From assembly GCF_030116705.1 (NCBI RefSeq), contig NZ_JAOTIK010000001.1, forward strand, positions 7,158,501 to 7,222,500: DNA of 64,000 nucleotides. Direction: 5' to 3'. The notes under the pieces are model-generated. The model did no database searches. It had not been told where the DNA came from and saw only the letters and a program-made list of their open reading frames with translations. Every line of letters begins with the position of its first letter. Within the stretch, counting starts at the first letter, position 1. The position numbers and the translations under genes were made by a program. Shown piece after piece: positions 46,934 to 55,402 of this stretch. This stretch comes from Streptomyces sp. ML-6 (lineage in GTDB: Bacteria > Actinomycetota > Actinomycetes > Streptomycetales > Streptomycetaceae).

Positions 46934-47814
46934 TGCCCGTCGTTGACGGTGGCCTCGGGCACGGCGCTGTCGCCGACGCCCCAGGTGTCGAGGATCTTCT
47001 TGTACTCGCCGTTGTCGATGAGCTCCTGCAGTGCCTTGCGGACGGCGTCACGCAGTCCGCTCCGGTTCTTCGAGGACGCGATGCCCCAGGGAGCGGTGCT
47101 GTACTGCTCCGGCAGGACCTCGTACGCGCTGCTCTTCTTGGTGAACGTCTTGGCGACGGGGTAGTCGACGATGGTCGCGACCGCGCGACCGCTGTCCAGT
47201 TGCAGCAGCCCGGTCGGCGCGTCCTCGCTCTGCGAGATCCGCATCTTCTCCTGGCACTTGGCGTTCTGCTCCTCGCCGATGTGGAGGTTGGAGCTGCCCT
47301 TGGCGAGGACGACGGTCTTCCCGCAGAGGTCGGCGAGGGACTTGATGTTCTGCGGGTTGCCCCGCTTCGTCATGATGACGCCGCCGGTGCGGAAGTAGTC
47401 GACGAAGTCGACCGCCTGCCGCCGCTGCGCGTTGTCGGTCATGGACGACATGACCAGGTCGAACCGCCCGGACGCCAGACCGGGGATCAGCCCGTCGAAG
47501 GCGGCGTTGGTGAGTTCCAGCTTCAGCCCGAGCCGCTTGGCGATGGCCTCGGCCAGATCGGGGTCGACACCGGTGAGCCGGGTGGTGCCGGGCTCGTACA
47601 TCTCCATCGGTGGGTAGCCGACCGCGGTGGCCACCCGGAGCACCCCCTTCTGCCGGTCCTGGGCGGGCAGCAGCTCGGCGGCGGTCCGGCCGGAGGCGGC
47701 ACGGGACTCGGCTCCGGCCGGGGCGTCGCCCTGGCCGGAGCGCCCACAGGCGGTGGCGGCGAGGGCCACCACGGCCAGGGCTGCCAGACAACGCAGGGAA
47801 CGGGGACGATTCAT
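46930..47814 (-). CDS. Polar amino-acid ABC transporter, substrate-binding lipoprotein
   Basis: 294 residues from ATG 47814. Signal peptide [18 protein letters not shown] with lipobox Cys at about residue 23. Family-3 solute-binding domain: [60 protein letters not shown]. It binds a polar or D-amino acid outside the membrane. First gene of the operon; a near-palindrome ATTCATG...CATCGAAAT (47891-47913) upstream could be the LysR site. Confidence 0.9.
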   Translation of the reverse strand: MNRPRSLRCLAALAVVALAATACGRSGQGDAPAGAESRAASGRTAAELLPAQDRQKGVLRVATAVGYPPMEMYEPGTTRLTGVDPDLAEAIAKRLGLKLELTNAAFDGLIPGLASGRFDLVMSSMTDNAQRRQAVDFVDYFRTGGVIMTKRGNPQNIKSLADLCGKTVVLAKGSSNLHIGEEQNAKCQEKMRISQSEDAPTGLLQLDSGRAVATIVDYPVAKTFTKKSSAYEVLPEQYSTAPWGIASSKNRSGLRDAVRKALQELIDNGEYKKILDTWGVGDSAVPEATVNDGQ

Positions 47815-48102
47815 CGGATTCTCCCTCACGGGGGTGGCGGTGCGCCGATGCTGGCAGCCAGGCCCCGGTGAACGGAAGATGATGAAGCTATTCATGCCTG
47901 ACCATCGAAATTCGTACGGGTACGGGGTATGGGTCGGGGCACGGGCCCGGGTCCGGATCCGGGCCGGTGTGGGGCTGCGGTACGAGGGCGGGCCCGGCGG
48001 CCGTCCGGCAGGGACCGCCTTCCATCCCGGGCCGGATGCCCGGGATGGGAAGAGACTGGTTCCTGTGGGGGCCTGCCCCTGAGGCCCCGGAGGGTGGTGA
48101 GC

Positions 48103-50910
48103 GTGGACGCACTCCGCGACGGCTTCCCGCAGGGAGCGGACGGCACCGACGTCGACCCCGTCGGGGACCCGTTCCTGCGGACCAGGTTCGTCGCGCCGGC
48201 CAGACCCACCACGTTTCTGCGGCGCGAGCGGCTGGCCGCGCGCCTCGGACAGGCGTCGCGGACCCCGCTGACGGTGGTCGAGGGCTGCGCCGGCGCGGGC
48301 AAGACCCTGCTGGTGGCGGACTGGGCCGGGCGACTCGACCCGCCGGTTGCCTGGCTCACCCTCGACCCGGCGATCCGGACGCCCGACATGTTCTGGGCAC
48401 ACTTCCGCCGGGCACTGTGCCTCGGCGGCGCGCCGGTGCCCTCCACGACTGGCCCGCCCGCCCCGGCGGGCCCGCTGGTCGACCACGCGCTGCTCTCCCG
48501 GCTCGCCGCGGAGCTCGACGGCCGAGACCGGCCCGTGACCGTGGTCATCGACGAGTTCGACCGGGCGAACACCCCGGAGATCGCGCGGCAGCTCGCCTTC
48601 GTCCTGCGTCACGGCGGCCCGGGACTCCGTCTGGTCCTGATCACCCGTACCGAACCGCTCCTCCCGCTGCACCGCTACCGGGTGGCCGGCGAGATGACCG
48701 AGATCCGGGACGCCGAACTGGCCTTCACCGCGCAGGAGGCGGCCACGCTGCTCCGGCTGCACGGGCTCGACCTGCCCACCCGCGCGGTCGGCGCGCTGGT
48801 GGAACGCACCCGGGGATGGGCGGCGGGTCTCCGGCTGTGCGCCCTGGCCGCGCTGCTGAGCCCCGACGACCCCGAGGTCTACCTGAAGGAGTTCGAGGCG
48901 GGCCGCAGCACGATCGCCGATTTCCTGCTCGCCGAAGTGCTGGAACGGCAGCCGCCCCGGACCCAGGACCTGCTGCTCCGGGTCAGCGTCCTGGACTGGT
49001 TCCGGCCCGGCCTCGCGGACGCGCTGACCGGGCGGCGCGACGCGGCACCGATCCTGGCCGCACTGGTCCGCGCCAACGCGTTCGTCGAGGACTTCGGGCC
49101 CACGGGGTACCGGCTCCACCCCCTGTTCCGGGAGATCCTCCTGGCCCATCTGCGCCGGCGCTCTCCCGGTCTGGAACGGCAGCTCCACCGGCGGGCGGCG
49201 CAATGGCTGTGGCGCTCCGGGATGCTGCCGGAGGCGCTGGCCCACGGCGCCGCCGCGGGGGACGGGACGTTCGTCGCCGAGGCCCTGGTGCACGACCTGG
49301 CGATCGGCCGACTGTTCACCGGCCCGTGCCCGGCCGGGCTGACGAAACTGTTCACGGGGCCGGAGGCCGAGCGGGCGGGCCCGGCAACGAACCTGGTCCG
49401 CGCCGCGTGCGAGCTGTCCCGCCACGACCTCGCCCGGGGCCTGGAGCACCTCCGGCACGCCGAGGAGCAACTGGCCTCCGGCGCCCGCGACGGGGCGGCG
49501 GCCCGGCTCGGCTGCGCCCTGCTCGAAGCCACGGCGGGCCGGCTGACCGGCTCCGCGCACCAGGCCGAGGAGGCCGCCCGAGCCGCCTCGGCACTGCTCC
49601 GGTCGGTGCCCGCCGTCCTGCTCGACCAGCACCCCGAGCTCTGGGCCCTGTTGCAGACCCAGCTGGGCTCCTCCCGGCTGTGGGCCGGGCGTCTCGACGA
49701 GGCGCGGGCCGCCCTCGACGAGGTGTGCCGGGGCCCCGGAGCCGCCGCCACGGCCCTGCCCCGGAGGGAGTCCTCGGAGTACCTGGCGCTCATCGACTAC
49801 CTCGAGGGATGGCCGGGCCGGGCCGAACACAGGATCCGGGCGGCGGCGGCCGAGGCCGGGCGTTCCGGTCTTCCCCGGTCGGCCGAATCCGGAACGGTCG
49901 AAGAATCCGGAACCGTCGAACCCGGATCGGCCGGACCCGGAGCCGTCGAACCCGAATCGGCTGGACCGGGACCCCTCGAACCCGAATCGGCCGAATCCGA
50001 AGCAGTCGAACCCGGACCGGCCGCATCCGGAATCGGGCAGGCGGTCCTCGCCGCGGTCGCGGTCGAGCGGGGCGAGACGGACCGGGCCCGGACCCTGCTC
50101 GACCGGATGCCCGACGCGGCGGCCCCGGACCCGGTGACGGCCGCGGGCCGCCACCTCGCCAGAGCCCACCTGCTCCTGGCGCAGGGGCGCCCCCGTGCCG
50201 CGCTGGACGTCGTGGAACGAATCATTCCCGCCGACGAGGAATCCCCCTGGGCCCGGGCCCACGCCGCCCTGGTCGTCTCGGCCGTCCGCCTGGCCGAAGG
50301 CCGCCCGGATGCCGCCGTCGAGGCCCTTCGGGCGGTGCCCGGGGACCAGCCGGCATGCCTGGTGGGCGCGGCCCGCGCCCACCTCGCGGCCGGTGACCGC
50401 GCCACCGCCCTCCGCCTGCTCGACGGCCTTCCCGGCCCCGGACGCACCGGACCGGCGGTGACCGTACGCGCCGCCCTGGTGCGGGCGCAGGCCGCGAAGC
50501 TGGCGGGCGACCTCCCCGCCGTGCACCGGCTGCTCGACCGGGCGCTTCGGCAGGCCGAGCCCGAGGGACTGCGGCGCCCCTTCCTGGAGGCCGGTCCCTG
50601 GCTGGCCCCCTTCCTGGCGACGGCGTCCCCGTGGACCCGCACCGACGGCCGACCCGCGCCCGCGCCCGTACGGGACGGCGACACGGCCGGTCCGGACACC
50701 GGAGCCGGGCCGCCGGTGGAACCGTTGAGCGAACGGGAACGCGACGTGCTGCGGCGGCTCGCCCGGACGATGTCGACCGAGGACATCGCCGCCGATCTGT
50801 ACGTGTCGGTCAACACGGTGAAGACCCACCTCAAGAGCGCCTACCGCAAACTGTCGGTGCACCGGCGCAACGACGCGGTGCGCCGGGCCCGTGACCTCGG
50901 CCTGCTGTGA
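48103..50910 (+). CDS. LAL-type LuxR-family regulator (large ATP-binding)
   Basis: 935 residues from GTG 48103; GGAGGG lies 8 nt upstream (GTG 48097 also possible). MalT-like N-terminal ATPase: P-loop EGCAGAGKTLL near residue 62, Walker B VTVVIDEFDRAN, winged helix RTRGWAAGLRLCALAALLS, then TPR-like helices and a C-terminal LuxR helix-turn-helix (LSERERDVLRRLARTMSTED, VSVNTVKTHLKSAYRKL). A degenerate Glu/Pro/Ser linker (GTVEE, PESAGPG, PESAES repeats, about 49875-50035) interrupts the helical part. LALs activate nearby genes; the exporter and small-protein cluster downstream are the likely targets. Confidence 0.9.
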   Translation: MDALRDGFPQGADGTDVDPVGDPFLRTRFVAPARPTTFLRRERLAARLGQASRTPLTVVEGCAGAGKTLLVADWAGRLDPPVAWLTLDPAIRTPDMFWAHFRRALCLGGAPVPSTTGPPAPAGPLVDHALLSRLAAELDGRDRPVTVVIDEFDRANTPEIARQLAFVLRHGGPGLRLVLITRTEPLLPLHRYRVAGEMTEIRDAELAFTAQEAATLLRLHGLDLPTRAVGALVERTRGWAAGLRLCALAALLSPDDPEVYLKEFEAGRSTIADFLLAEVLERQPPRTQDLLLRVSVLDWFRPGLADALTGRRDAAPILAALVRANAFVEDFGPTGYRLHPLFREILLAHLRRRSPGLERQLHRRAAQWLWRSGMLPEALAHGAAAGDGTFVAEALVHDLAIGRLFTGPCPAGLTKLFTGPEAERAGPATNLVRAACELSRHDLARGLEHLRHAEEQLASGARDGAAARLGCALLEATAGRLTGSAHQAEEAARAASALLRSVPAVLLDQHPELWALLQTQLGSSRLWAGRLDEARAALDEVCRGPGAAATALPRRESSEYLALIDYLEGWPGRAEHRIRAAAAEAGRSGLPRSAESGTVEESGTVEPGSAGPGAVEPESAGPGPLEPESAESEAVEPGPAASGIGQAVLAAVAVERGETDRARTLLDRMPDAAAPDPVTAAGRHLARAHLLLAQGRPRAALDVVERIIPADEESPWARAHAALVVSAVRLAEGRPDAAVEALRAVPGDQPACLVGAARAHLAAGDRATALRLLDGLPGPGRTGPAVTVRAALVRAQAAKLAGDLPAVHRLLDRALRQAEPEGLRRPFLEAGPWLAPFLATASPWTRTDGRPAPAPVRDGDTAGPDTGAGPPVEPLSERERDVLRRLARTMSTEDIAADLYVSVNTVKTHLKSAYRKLSVHRRNDAVRRARDLGLL

Positions 50911-51017
50911 CCTTCCGTGGCCTTGGCCTGCTGTGGCCTTCCGGCGCGGAGCCGCTGGGCCGACGGGCGGCTGGGACGGCGGGGCATCGGGCCGACGGGG
51001 CCACGGGGCGGGCCCGC

Positions 51018-51034
51018 TCACCCGTGACGGGTGA
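51018..51034. promoter_or_regulatory. Palindrome copy 1 (before the exporter)
   Basis: TCACCC-GTGAC-GGGTGA, extended to perfect 8-bp arms (51017-51035) and followed by GGC. First of three matching sites. Confidence 0.7.
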
Positions 51035-51159
51035 GGCGGCCGACGGGCGTTTCGGATGCGATGGCAGCGGCGGAACGAGGCCGTCGCAGCGGCGGTGCGC
51101 TCCGCCGGGTGGCCGACCGGTCCCCGGGCCGCCCGACCCGACGCGGTGAGGTGGACAGG

Positions 51160-52809
51160 GTGAGACGGTGGCGGGCACTGATCGTCCTGGGGGCGGCCCA
51201 GTTCCTGATGGTGCTGGACACCGCCGTCATGAACGTCTCCATCAGCCAACTGGTCGATGACTTCGACACCGAGGTGACCGCGATCCAGGCCGTCATCACC
51301 CTGTACGCCCTGGTCATGGCCGCGTTCATGATCATCGGCGGTCGGCTCGGGGACATCCTGGGGCGCCGTCGCGTCTTCCTGACCGGCATGGCCGTCTACG
51401 GCGTGGGGTCGGCCCTGACCGCCGTCTCGCCCACCCTGTGGGTCCTGGCGCTGGGCTGGTCGGTCGTCGAGGGGCTGGGCGCCGCCCTCGTACTGCCGTC
51501 CATGGCGGCCCTGGTTGCCGAGTCCTACCGCGGCCGGGACCGCGCCGTCGCCTACGGCGTCATCGGCGGCCTGGCCGGGGCCGGCATCGCGGTGGGGCCG
51601 CTGCTGGGCGGCTGGATGACGACGTACCTCACCTGGCGCCTGGTCTTCGCCGGCGAGGTCGTGGTGGTGCTGGGCGTACTGATCCTCCGGCGGGCGGTCA
51701 CGGAACGGCCCGCAGTGGGCCGGGCCCCCGGCCTGGACGTCGTCGGCGCCGTGCTGTCGGCGGCCGGACTGGGCCTCGGCGTGCTCGGGGTGCTGCAGAG
51801 CACCACCTGGGGATGGGTGAAGCCGCGCGATCCGCCCTTCACGGTGTTCGGCTTCGCCCCCACCCTGTTCGTGGTCGCGGCGGGAGCCGGACTCCTCTGC
51901 CTCTTCCAGACCTGGGAGCGGCGCCGGGAGGGGCGCGGCGACGACCCGCTGGTCCACCTGGCCCTGCTCGGCAGACCCGTGCTGCGCTCGGGGCTGCTGA
52001 CCCTGCTGAGCCAGAACCTGATCCTCCTGGGGCTGTTCTTCACCATCCCGCTGTACCTGCAGGTGGTGCAGGGGCTCGACGCCTTCCGGACGGGGCTGCG
52101 GCTGCTGCCGGTCTCCGTCACCATGCTCGTGGCCTCCCTGGGCGGGGCCCGGCTCGGACGCAGGGCGGGACCGCGCCGGGTCGTGCGGGTTGCCCTGGTG
52201 CTGCTGGTGGCGGCGATCACCTGGCTGCTCGCCACCATCGACCCGGTCATCGACAACGGCCAGTTCTTCGGGGCCATGGCGCTCCTCGGGCTGGGCATGG
52301 GGATGCTCGCCTCGCAGCTCGGCAACGTCGTCCAGTCCAGCGCGGGGGAGCGGGAGCGCAGCGAGGTCGGCGGCCTGCAGTTCACCGCCCAGAACCTGGG
52401 CTCCGCGCTGGGCACGGCCCTGATCGGGTCGATCCTGGTCGGCGCCCTGGTCCAGGCCTTCACCACACAGGTCGAACAGGACCCGCGCCTTTCCGAGAAG
52501 GCCCGGCAGGAGACGAGCATCGCCCTGGAATCCGGAGTCGGGTTCGTCCCCACCGACCAGGTCCGCTCGGCGGCCGTACGGGCCGGGCTTCCCCCGCAGG
52601 AGGTGGACGCCGTCACGGAGTCCTACGCCTCGGCCCAGCTCGACGGCCTGAAGGCGGCCGTCCTCGCGACAGGGGGCATCACCCTGGCGAGCTTCCTGGT
52701 GACCAGGGCCCTGCCCACCGCGGGCCCGGCTCCCGGAGCGGGCGATCCGACCCCGCCGGCCCCGCCGAAGCGGCGCCCGCGGAGACCGGGGAGGCCGGGC
52801 AGGACCTGA
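51160..52809 (+). CDS. MFS exporter, DHA2 (14-helix) family
   Basis: 549 residues from GTG 51160 (GAGGTGG 5-6 nt upstream; begins MRRWRALIVLGAAQFLMVLD). Earlier in-frame starts at 51061 and 51031 lie close to or inside the palindrome and are rejected. About 14 helices; motif A GGRLGDILGRRRVFL and motif C-like GPLLGGWM are present. DHA2 pumps export drugs or toxic metabolites using the proton gradient. Preceded by palindrome copy 1, 107 bp after the regulator gene region. A Pro/Arg tail ends the protein. Confidence 0.9.
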   Translation: MRRWRALIVLGAAQFLMVLDTAVMNVSISQLVDDFDTEVTAIQAVITLYALVMAAFMIIGGRLGDILGRRRVFLTGMAVYGVGSALTAVSPTLWVLALGWSVVEGLGAALVLPSMAALVAESYRGRDRAVAYGVIGGLAGAGIAVGPLLGGWMTTYLTWRLVFAGEVVVVLGVLILRRAVTERPAVGRAPGLDVVGAVLSAAGLGLGVLGVLQSTTWGWVKPRDPPFTVFGFAPTLFVVAAGAGLLCLFQTWERRREGRGDDPLVHLALLGRPVLRSGLLTLLSQNLILLGLFFTIPLYLQVVQGLDAFRTGLRLLPVSVTMLVASLGGARLGRRAGPRRVVRVALVLLVAAITWLLATIDPVIDNGQFFGAMALLGLGMGMLASQLGNVVQSSAGERERSEVGGLQFTAQNLGSALGTALIGSILVGALVQAFTTQVEQDPRLSEKARQETSIALESGVGFVPTDQVRSAAVRAGLPPQEVDAVTESYASAQLDGLKAAVLATGGITLASFLVTRALPTAGPAPGAGDPTPPAPPKRRPRRPGRPGRT

Positions 52810-52836
52810 TGCCCGCAACCCGACCGGACGCGCGGG

Positions 52837-52853
52837 TCACCCGTACGGGGTGA
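52837..52853. promoter_or_regulatory. Palindrome copy 2
   Basis: TCACCC-GTACG-GGGTGA, followed by GGCC; 36 bp before the 65-residue gene. Confidence 0.7.
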
Positions 52854-52888
52854 GGCCGGCCGGGGTGCCCGGGAGGGACCATCGCAGC

Positions 52889-53086
52889 ATGCAGTACGAG
52901 ATCCGCGTCGATGGACACATGTCGGAGACGCTGGTCGGCGCCTTCCCCGAACTGGAGCACGTCACGATCTCCCACCAGACGGTGCTCTACGGCCCCGTCG
53001 TGGACGAGGCGCACCTCTACGGACTGCTGGCCCGCTTCCAGTCGCTCGGCCTCCGGGTGGTGGAACTGCGGCGGCTCCTGGACTGA
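52889..53086 (+). CDS. Small protein of unknown function (65 aa)
   Basis: From ATG 52889 with GGGAGGG about 11 nt upstream; reads MQYEIRVDGHMSETLVGAFP and ends GLRVVELRRLLD. The pattern (beta-strand, helix, beta-strand, ALYGPV-like turn, helix, strand) resembles a small ferredoxin-like fold seen in actinobacterial stress clusters. Preceded by palindrome copy 2, and followed by copy 3 and the SHOCT gene. Confidence 0.75.
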   Translation: MQYEIRVDGHMSETLVGAFPELEHVTISHQTVLYGPVVDEAHLYGLLARFQSLGLRVVELRRLLD

Positions 53087-53111
53087 CCGTGCCCGGAGCC
53101 GGTGAACGCAC

Positions 53112-53128
53112 TCACCCGTGCCGGGTGA
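53112..53128. promoter_or_regulatory. Palindrome copy 3
   Basis: TCACCC-GTGCC-GGGTGA, followed by GGCG; 80 bp before the SHOCT-domain membrane protein gene. Confidence 0.7.
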
Positions 53129-53207
53129 GGCGTCCCCGCACGGGACCGCGCACGCTGGAGACGGGCCGGGACGGCACCACGGAACCCGACCGGAACGGAG
53201 CACGGAG

Positions 53208-53624
53208 ATGAGTACCACTCTCGCCTACGACTATCCGCTGCTGAGCGCTTTCTGGACCATGCTGTGGTTCTTCCTGTGGGTCCTGTGGTTCATCCTGCTC
53301 TTCCGGATCATCGGCGACATCATCCGCGACGACACCCTGGGCGGCTGGGGCAAGGCGGGCTGGCTGGCGTTCGTCGTCCTGCTGCCCTTCCTCGGGGTGT
53401 TCGTCTACCTCATCGCGCGCGGCAGGGCCATGGGCCGCCGGGAGATCACACACGCCCGCAAGCAGCAGGCGGATTTCGAGGCGTACATCCGCGAGGCCGC
53501 GGGCAGCGGCGGCACCGGCCGGGCCGAGGAACTCTCCAAGCTCTCCGAACTCCGCTCGCACGGGGACATCACCGACGAGGAATTCCGCCGGGCCAAGGAA
53601 CTCGTCCTGAGCGGCAGCCGCTGA
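53208..53624 (+). CDS. Membrane protein with C-terminal SHOCT domain
   Basis: 138 residues from ATG 53208 after CGGAGCACGGAG. Two membrane helices (FWTMLWFFLWVLWFILLFRI; GWLAFVVLLPFLGVFVYLIA, a PLDc_N-like segment), a linker, and the SHOCT motif ELSKLSELRSHGDITDEEFR at the end. SHOCT domains mediate oligomerisation; such proteins recur in Streptomyces stress regulons. First gene of a run of four. Confidence 0.88.
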   Translation: MSTTLAYDYPLLSAFWTMLWFFLWVLWFILLFRIIGDIIRDDTLGGWGKAGWLAFVVLLPFLGVFVYLIARGRAMGRREITHARKQQADFEAYIREAAGSGGTGRAEELSKLSELRSHGDITDEEFRRAKELVLSGSR

Positions 53625-53668
53625 GGCCGTGCGTCCCGTGATCCCCGGTCAGTCCGCTGGAGGCAGCT

Positions 53669-54037
53669 GTGAAGCACCTGAAGTTCGAACAGAAGGGTTC
53701 CCTGTCCCGCAGCGAGGCCGCGGAGCAACTGGCGGGACTCGCCGAGGCGTTCCGGAAAGGCGGAGAGGCCGAACTCGAGCTCGGCACAGGTGTGCTGAGC
53801 ATGCGCGTGCCCGACGAGTTCCGCAGCGAGGTGGAGTTCGAGGTCGGCGACGGCGAGATCGAGCTGGAGATCGAACTGAAATGGCGGACGGACGGCACAC
53901 CCGGCGCTCCCGCACGGAAGGCCGAGCAGCCCGAGCAGCCCGAGCGCGCTCCGGCCGAGCAGACCGCGCCCGCCACCCGGAGCCGGAAGTCCACGCCGCC
54001 CGCCAAGCCGAAGCGTTCGGCCGCCAAGCGGTCGTGA
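53669..54037 (+). CDS. Amphi-Trp domain protein
   Basis: 122 residues from GTG 53669 with TGGAGG upstream. The family pattern is KFEQKGSLSRSEAAEQLAGL and later VEFEVGDGEIELEIELKW, with the conserved terminal Trp. The tail is Ala/Pro/Lys-rich. Small soluble protein of unknown function; co-occurs with the following DUF6325 gene. Confidence 0.85.
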   Translation: MKHLKFEQKGSLSRSEAAEQLAGLAEAFRKGGEAELELGTGVLSMRVPDEFRSEVEFEVGDGEIELEIELKWRTDGTPGAPARKAEQPEQPERAPAEQTAPATRSRKSTPPAKPKRSAAKRS

Positions 54038-54133
54038 CCCGGCTGCCGCAATGAAGCGCGAAGCCGCGCCCGGTCGCCTCCGCGGGGGCGCACCGGGCCG
54101 GGCACGATCATCCTCCAGCGACACGGAGCGGTC

Positions 54134-54595
54134 ATGAACGACGATTTCGAGGACATGGGCCCGGTCGACTTCCTGGTCATCGAGTTCCCGGGCAACCGCA
54201 TGACGGGCGAGGGCTTCCCCCTGCTCCTCGACCTGGTCGACAGAGGAATCATCCGCGTGCTCGACCTGCTGTTCCTCCGGAAGGACACCGAGGGGAGCAT
54301 CGTCGCCCTGGAACTGAGGGAGCTGGACGTCGGCGGCGATTTCGACCCGTCGGTGTTCGAGGGCTCCTCGTCCGGACTCCTCGGCCAGGACGACCTCGAT
54401 GAGGCGGGGGCGGCTCTCGAACCGGACAGTTCGGCCGCCGTCCTGGTCTACGAGAACCTCTGGGCCGCCCCTCTCGCACGGGCCCTGCGACGCGGTGGCG
54501 CACAACTCGTGGCCGGCGGACGCATCCCCGTACAGGCCCTTCTGGCCTCGCTCGACGCCGCGGAGGCGCAGACCGTCGGCGAAGCCGCCCCCTGA
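54134..54595 (+). CDS. DUF6325-family protein
   Basis: 153 residues from ATG 54134 (GACACGGAGCGG upstream). MGPVDFLVIEFPGNRMTGEG, LVDRGIIRVLDLLFL and SSAAVLVYENLWAAPLARAL are the family marks. Found with SHOCT genes in actinobacteria; the fold suggests a membrane-associated stress protein. Rightward operon member. Confidence 0.88.
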   Translation: MNDDFEDMGPVDFLVIEFPGNRMTGEGFPLLLDLVDRGIIRVLDLLFLRKDTEGSIVALELRELDVGGDFDPSVFEGSSSGLLGQDDLDEAGAALEPDSSAAVLVYENLWAAPLARALRRGGAQLVAGGRIPVQALLASLDAAEAQTVGEAAP

Positions 54596-54655
54596 CACCA
54601 CCGGACGGTGCGCCGGGGAAGCCGATCCGCTCGAAAACAGCCAAGGAGGACGGCC

Positions 54656-54976
54656 ATGCCAGGACTTCTTCGGGGAGTCGCCCGTACCGCGGTCGTGTCC
54701 GGAACGGCGACAGCGGTCTCCAACCGGGTCTCGCGACGCCAGGCGGGCCGGTGGGCCGCGCAGGACGCGGCGGCCACCGGGCGGAACACACCGACACAAC
54801 AGACCACACCGACACAACAGAACGCATCGACGCCGCCGTCACCGGGGCCCGCCGCCTCCGGTGACGTCATGGACAACAGGATCGCCCAGCTCAAGGAACT
54901 CGCGAAGCTGAAGGAACAGGGCGTCCTGACCGACGACGAGTTCGCGGCCCAGAAGAGCAGGATCCTCGGCTCCTGA
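54656..54976 (+). CDS. SHOCT-domain protein
   Basis: 106 residues from ATG 54656; AAGGAGGA 6 nt upstream. Start MPGLLRGVARTAVVSGTATA, a Thr/Gln/Pro linker with two TPTQQ repeats, and C-terminal SHOCT NRIAQLKELAKLKEQGVLTD. In actinobacteria this form follows DUF6325 genes. Last gene of the cluster, before the 55011 terminator. Confidence 0.88.
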   Translation: MPGLLRGVARTAVVSGTATAVSNRVSRRQAGRWAAQDAAATGRNTPTQQTTPTQQNASTPPSPGPAASGDVMDNRIAQLKELAKLKEQGVLTDDEFAAQKSRILGS

Positions 54977-55010
54977 CCACACGTTCCCGAGAACCGTCAC
55001 AGGCCCTGTG

Positions 55011-55051
55011 GGCCGGGACCGGGGGCGCGATGCGGCTCCCCGGTCCCGGCC
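55011..55051 (+). terminator. 14-bp hairpin ending the SHOCT/DUF6325 operon
   Basis: GGCCGGGACCGGGG, 13-nt loop, CCCCGGTCCCGGCC. A second small stem CGTTGT-10-ACAACG follows (55051-55072). Confidence 0.8.
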
Positions 55052-55072
55052 GTTGTGTTCCCGAAAACAACG

Positions 55073-55402
55073 CGTCGACCTCGTGCTCCGCCAAAGAGGG
55101 CGGGGGCTCGTCGAAGGCGATCGGGCGGGCCGTGGTGGTCCTGGCCGGAACACGCATGATCTCCACCGACTTCCTTTGTGCGGGCATGTGTTGACAGCCA
55201 GTCAGGCCCGGCGCTCCGAGAGTCGAGGGGAAGCCGAGTTCACCGCGCTCACGTGAACATGTCGGGGGTGACCGCCCTCCGTGGGAGGCCGGAGGGCGGT
55301 CGGCCGACGCGGGGCGGACGTGCGACGACGACGGGCGCGTTCGGATGTCAGTGGTCGCCCCTATGGTCGGTATCGGTACTTCCAGGGGCTTCAGGGGGGA
55401 AC
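55073..55402. other. 330-bp leader upstream of the large ATPase gene
   Basis: No gene is firmly supported. The region should contain the promoter of the next gene; ATGTGTTGACAG at 55187-55198 includes a TTGACA-like box. Confidence 0.4.

Noticed and set aside
51031..51159. Earlier starts of the DHA2 exporter
   Set aside because: GTG 51031 lies inside the palindrome and ATG 51061 has no ribosome site; homologous exporters begin at the MRRWRALIVLG segment.
46930..52818. Very long leftward reading frame (about 1960 codons)
   Set aside because: Only its last 294 codons are real (the amino-acid-binding protein). The rest is antisense to the LAL regulator and exporter and has shadow composition rich in Arg, Gly and Gln.
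55040..55180. Leftward short ORF with a plausible beginning (MRVPARTTTARPIAFDEPPP)
   Set aside because: The first 40 residues look protein-like, but the frame then runs through the terminator hairpin and the SHOCT gene in antisense; no ribosome site. It could be a fragment, but I cannot support it.
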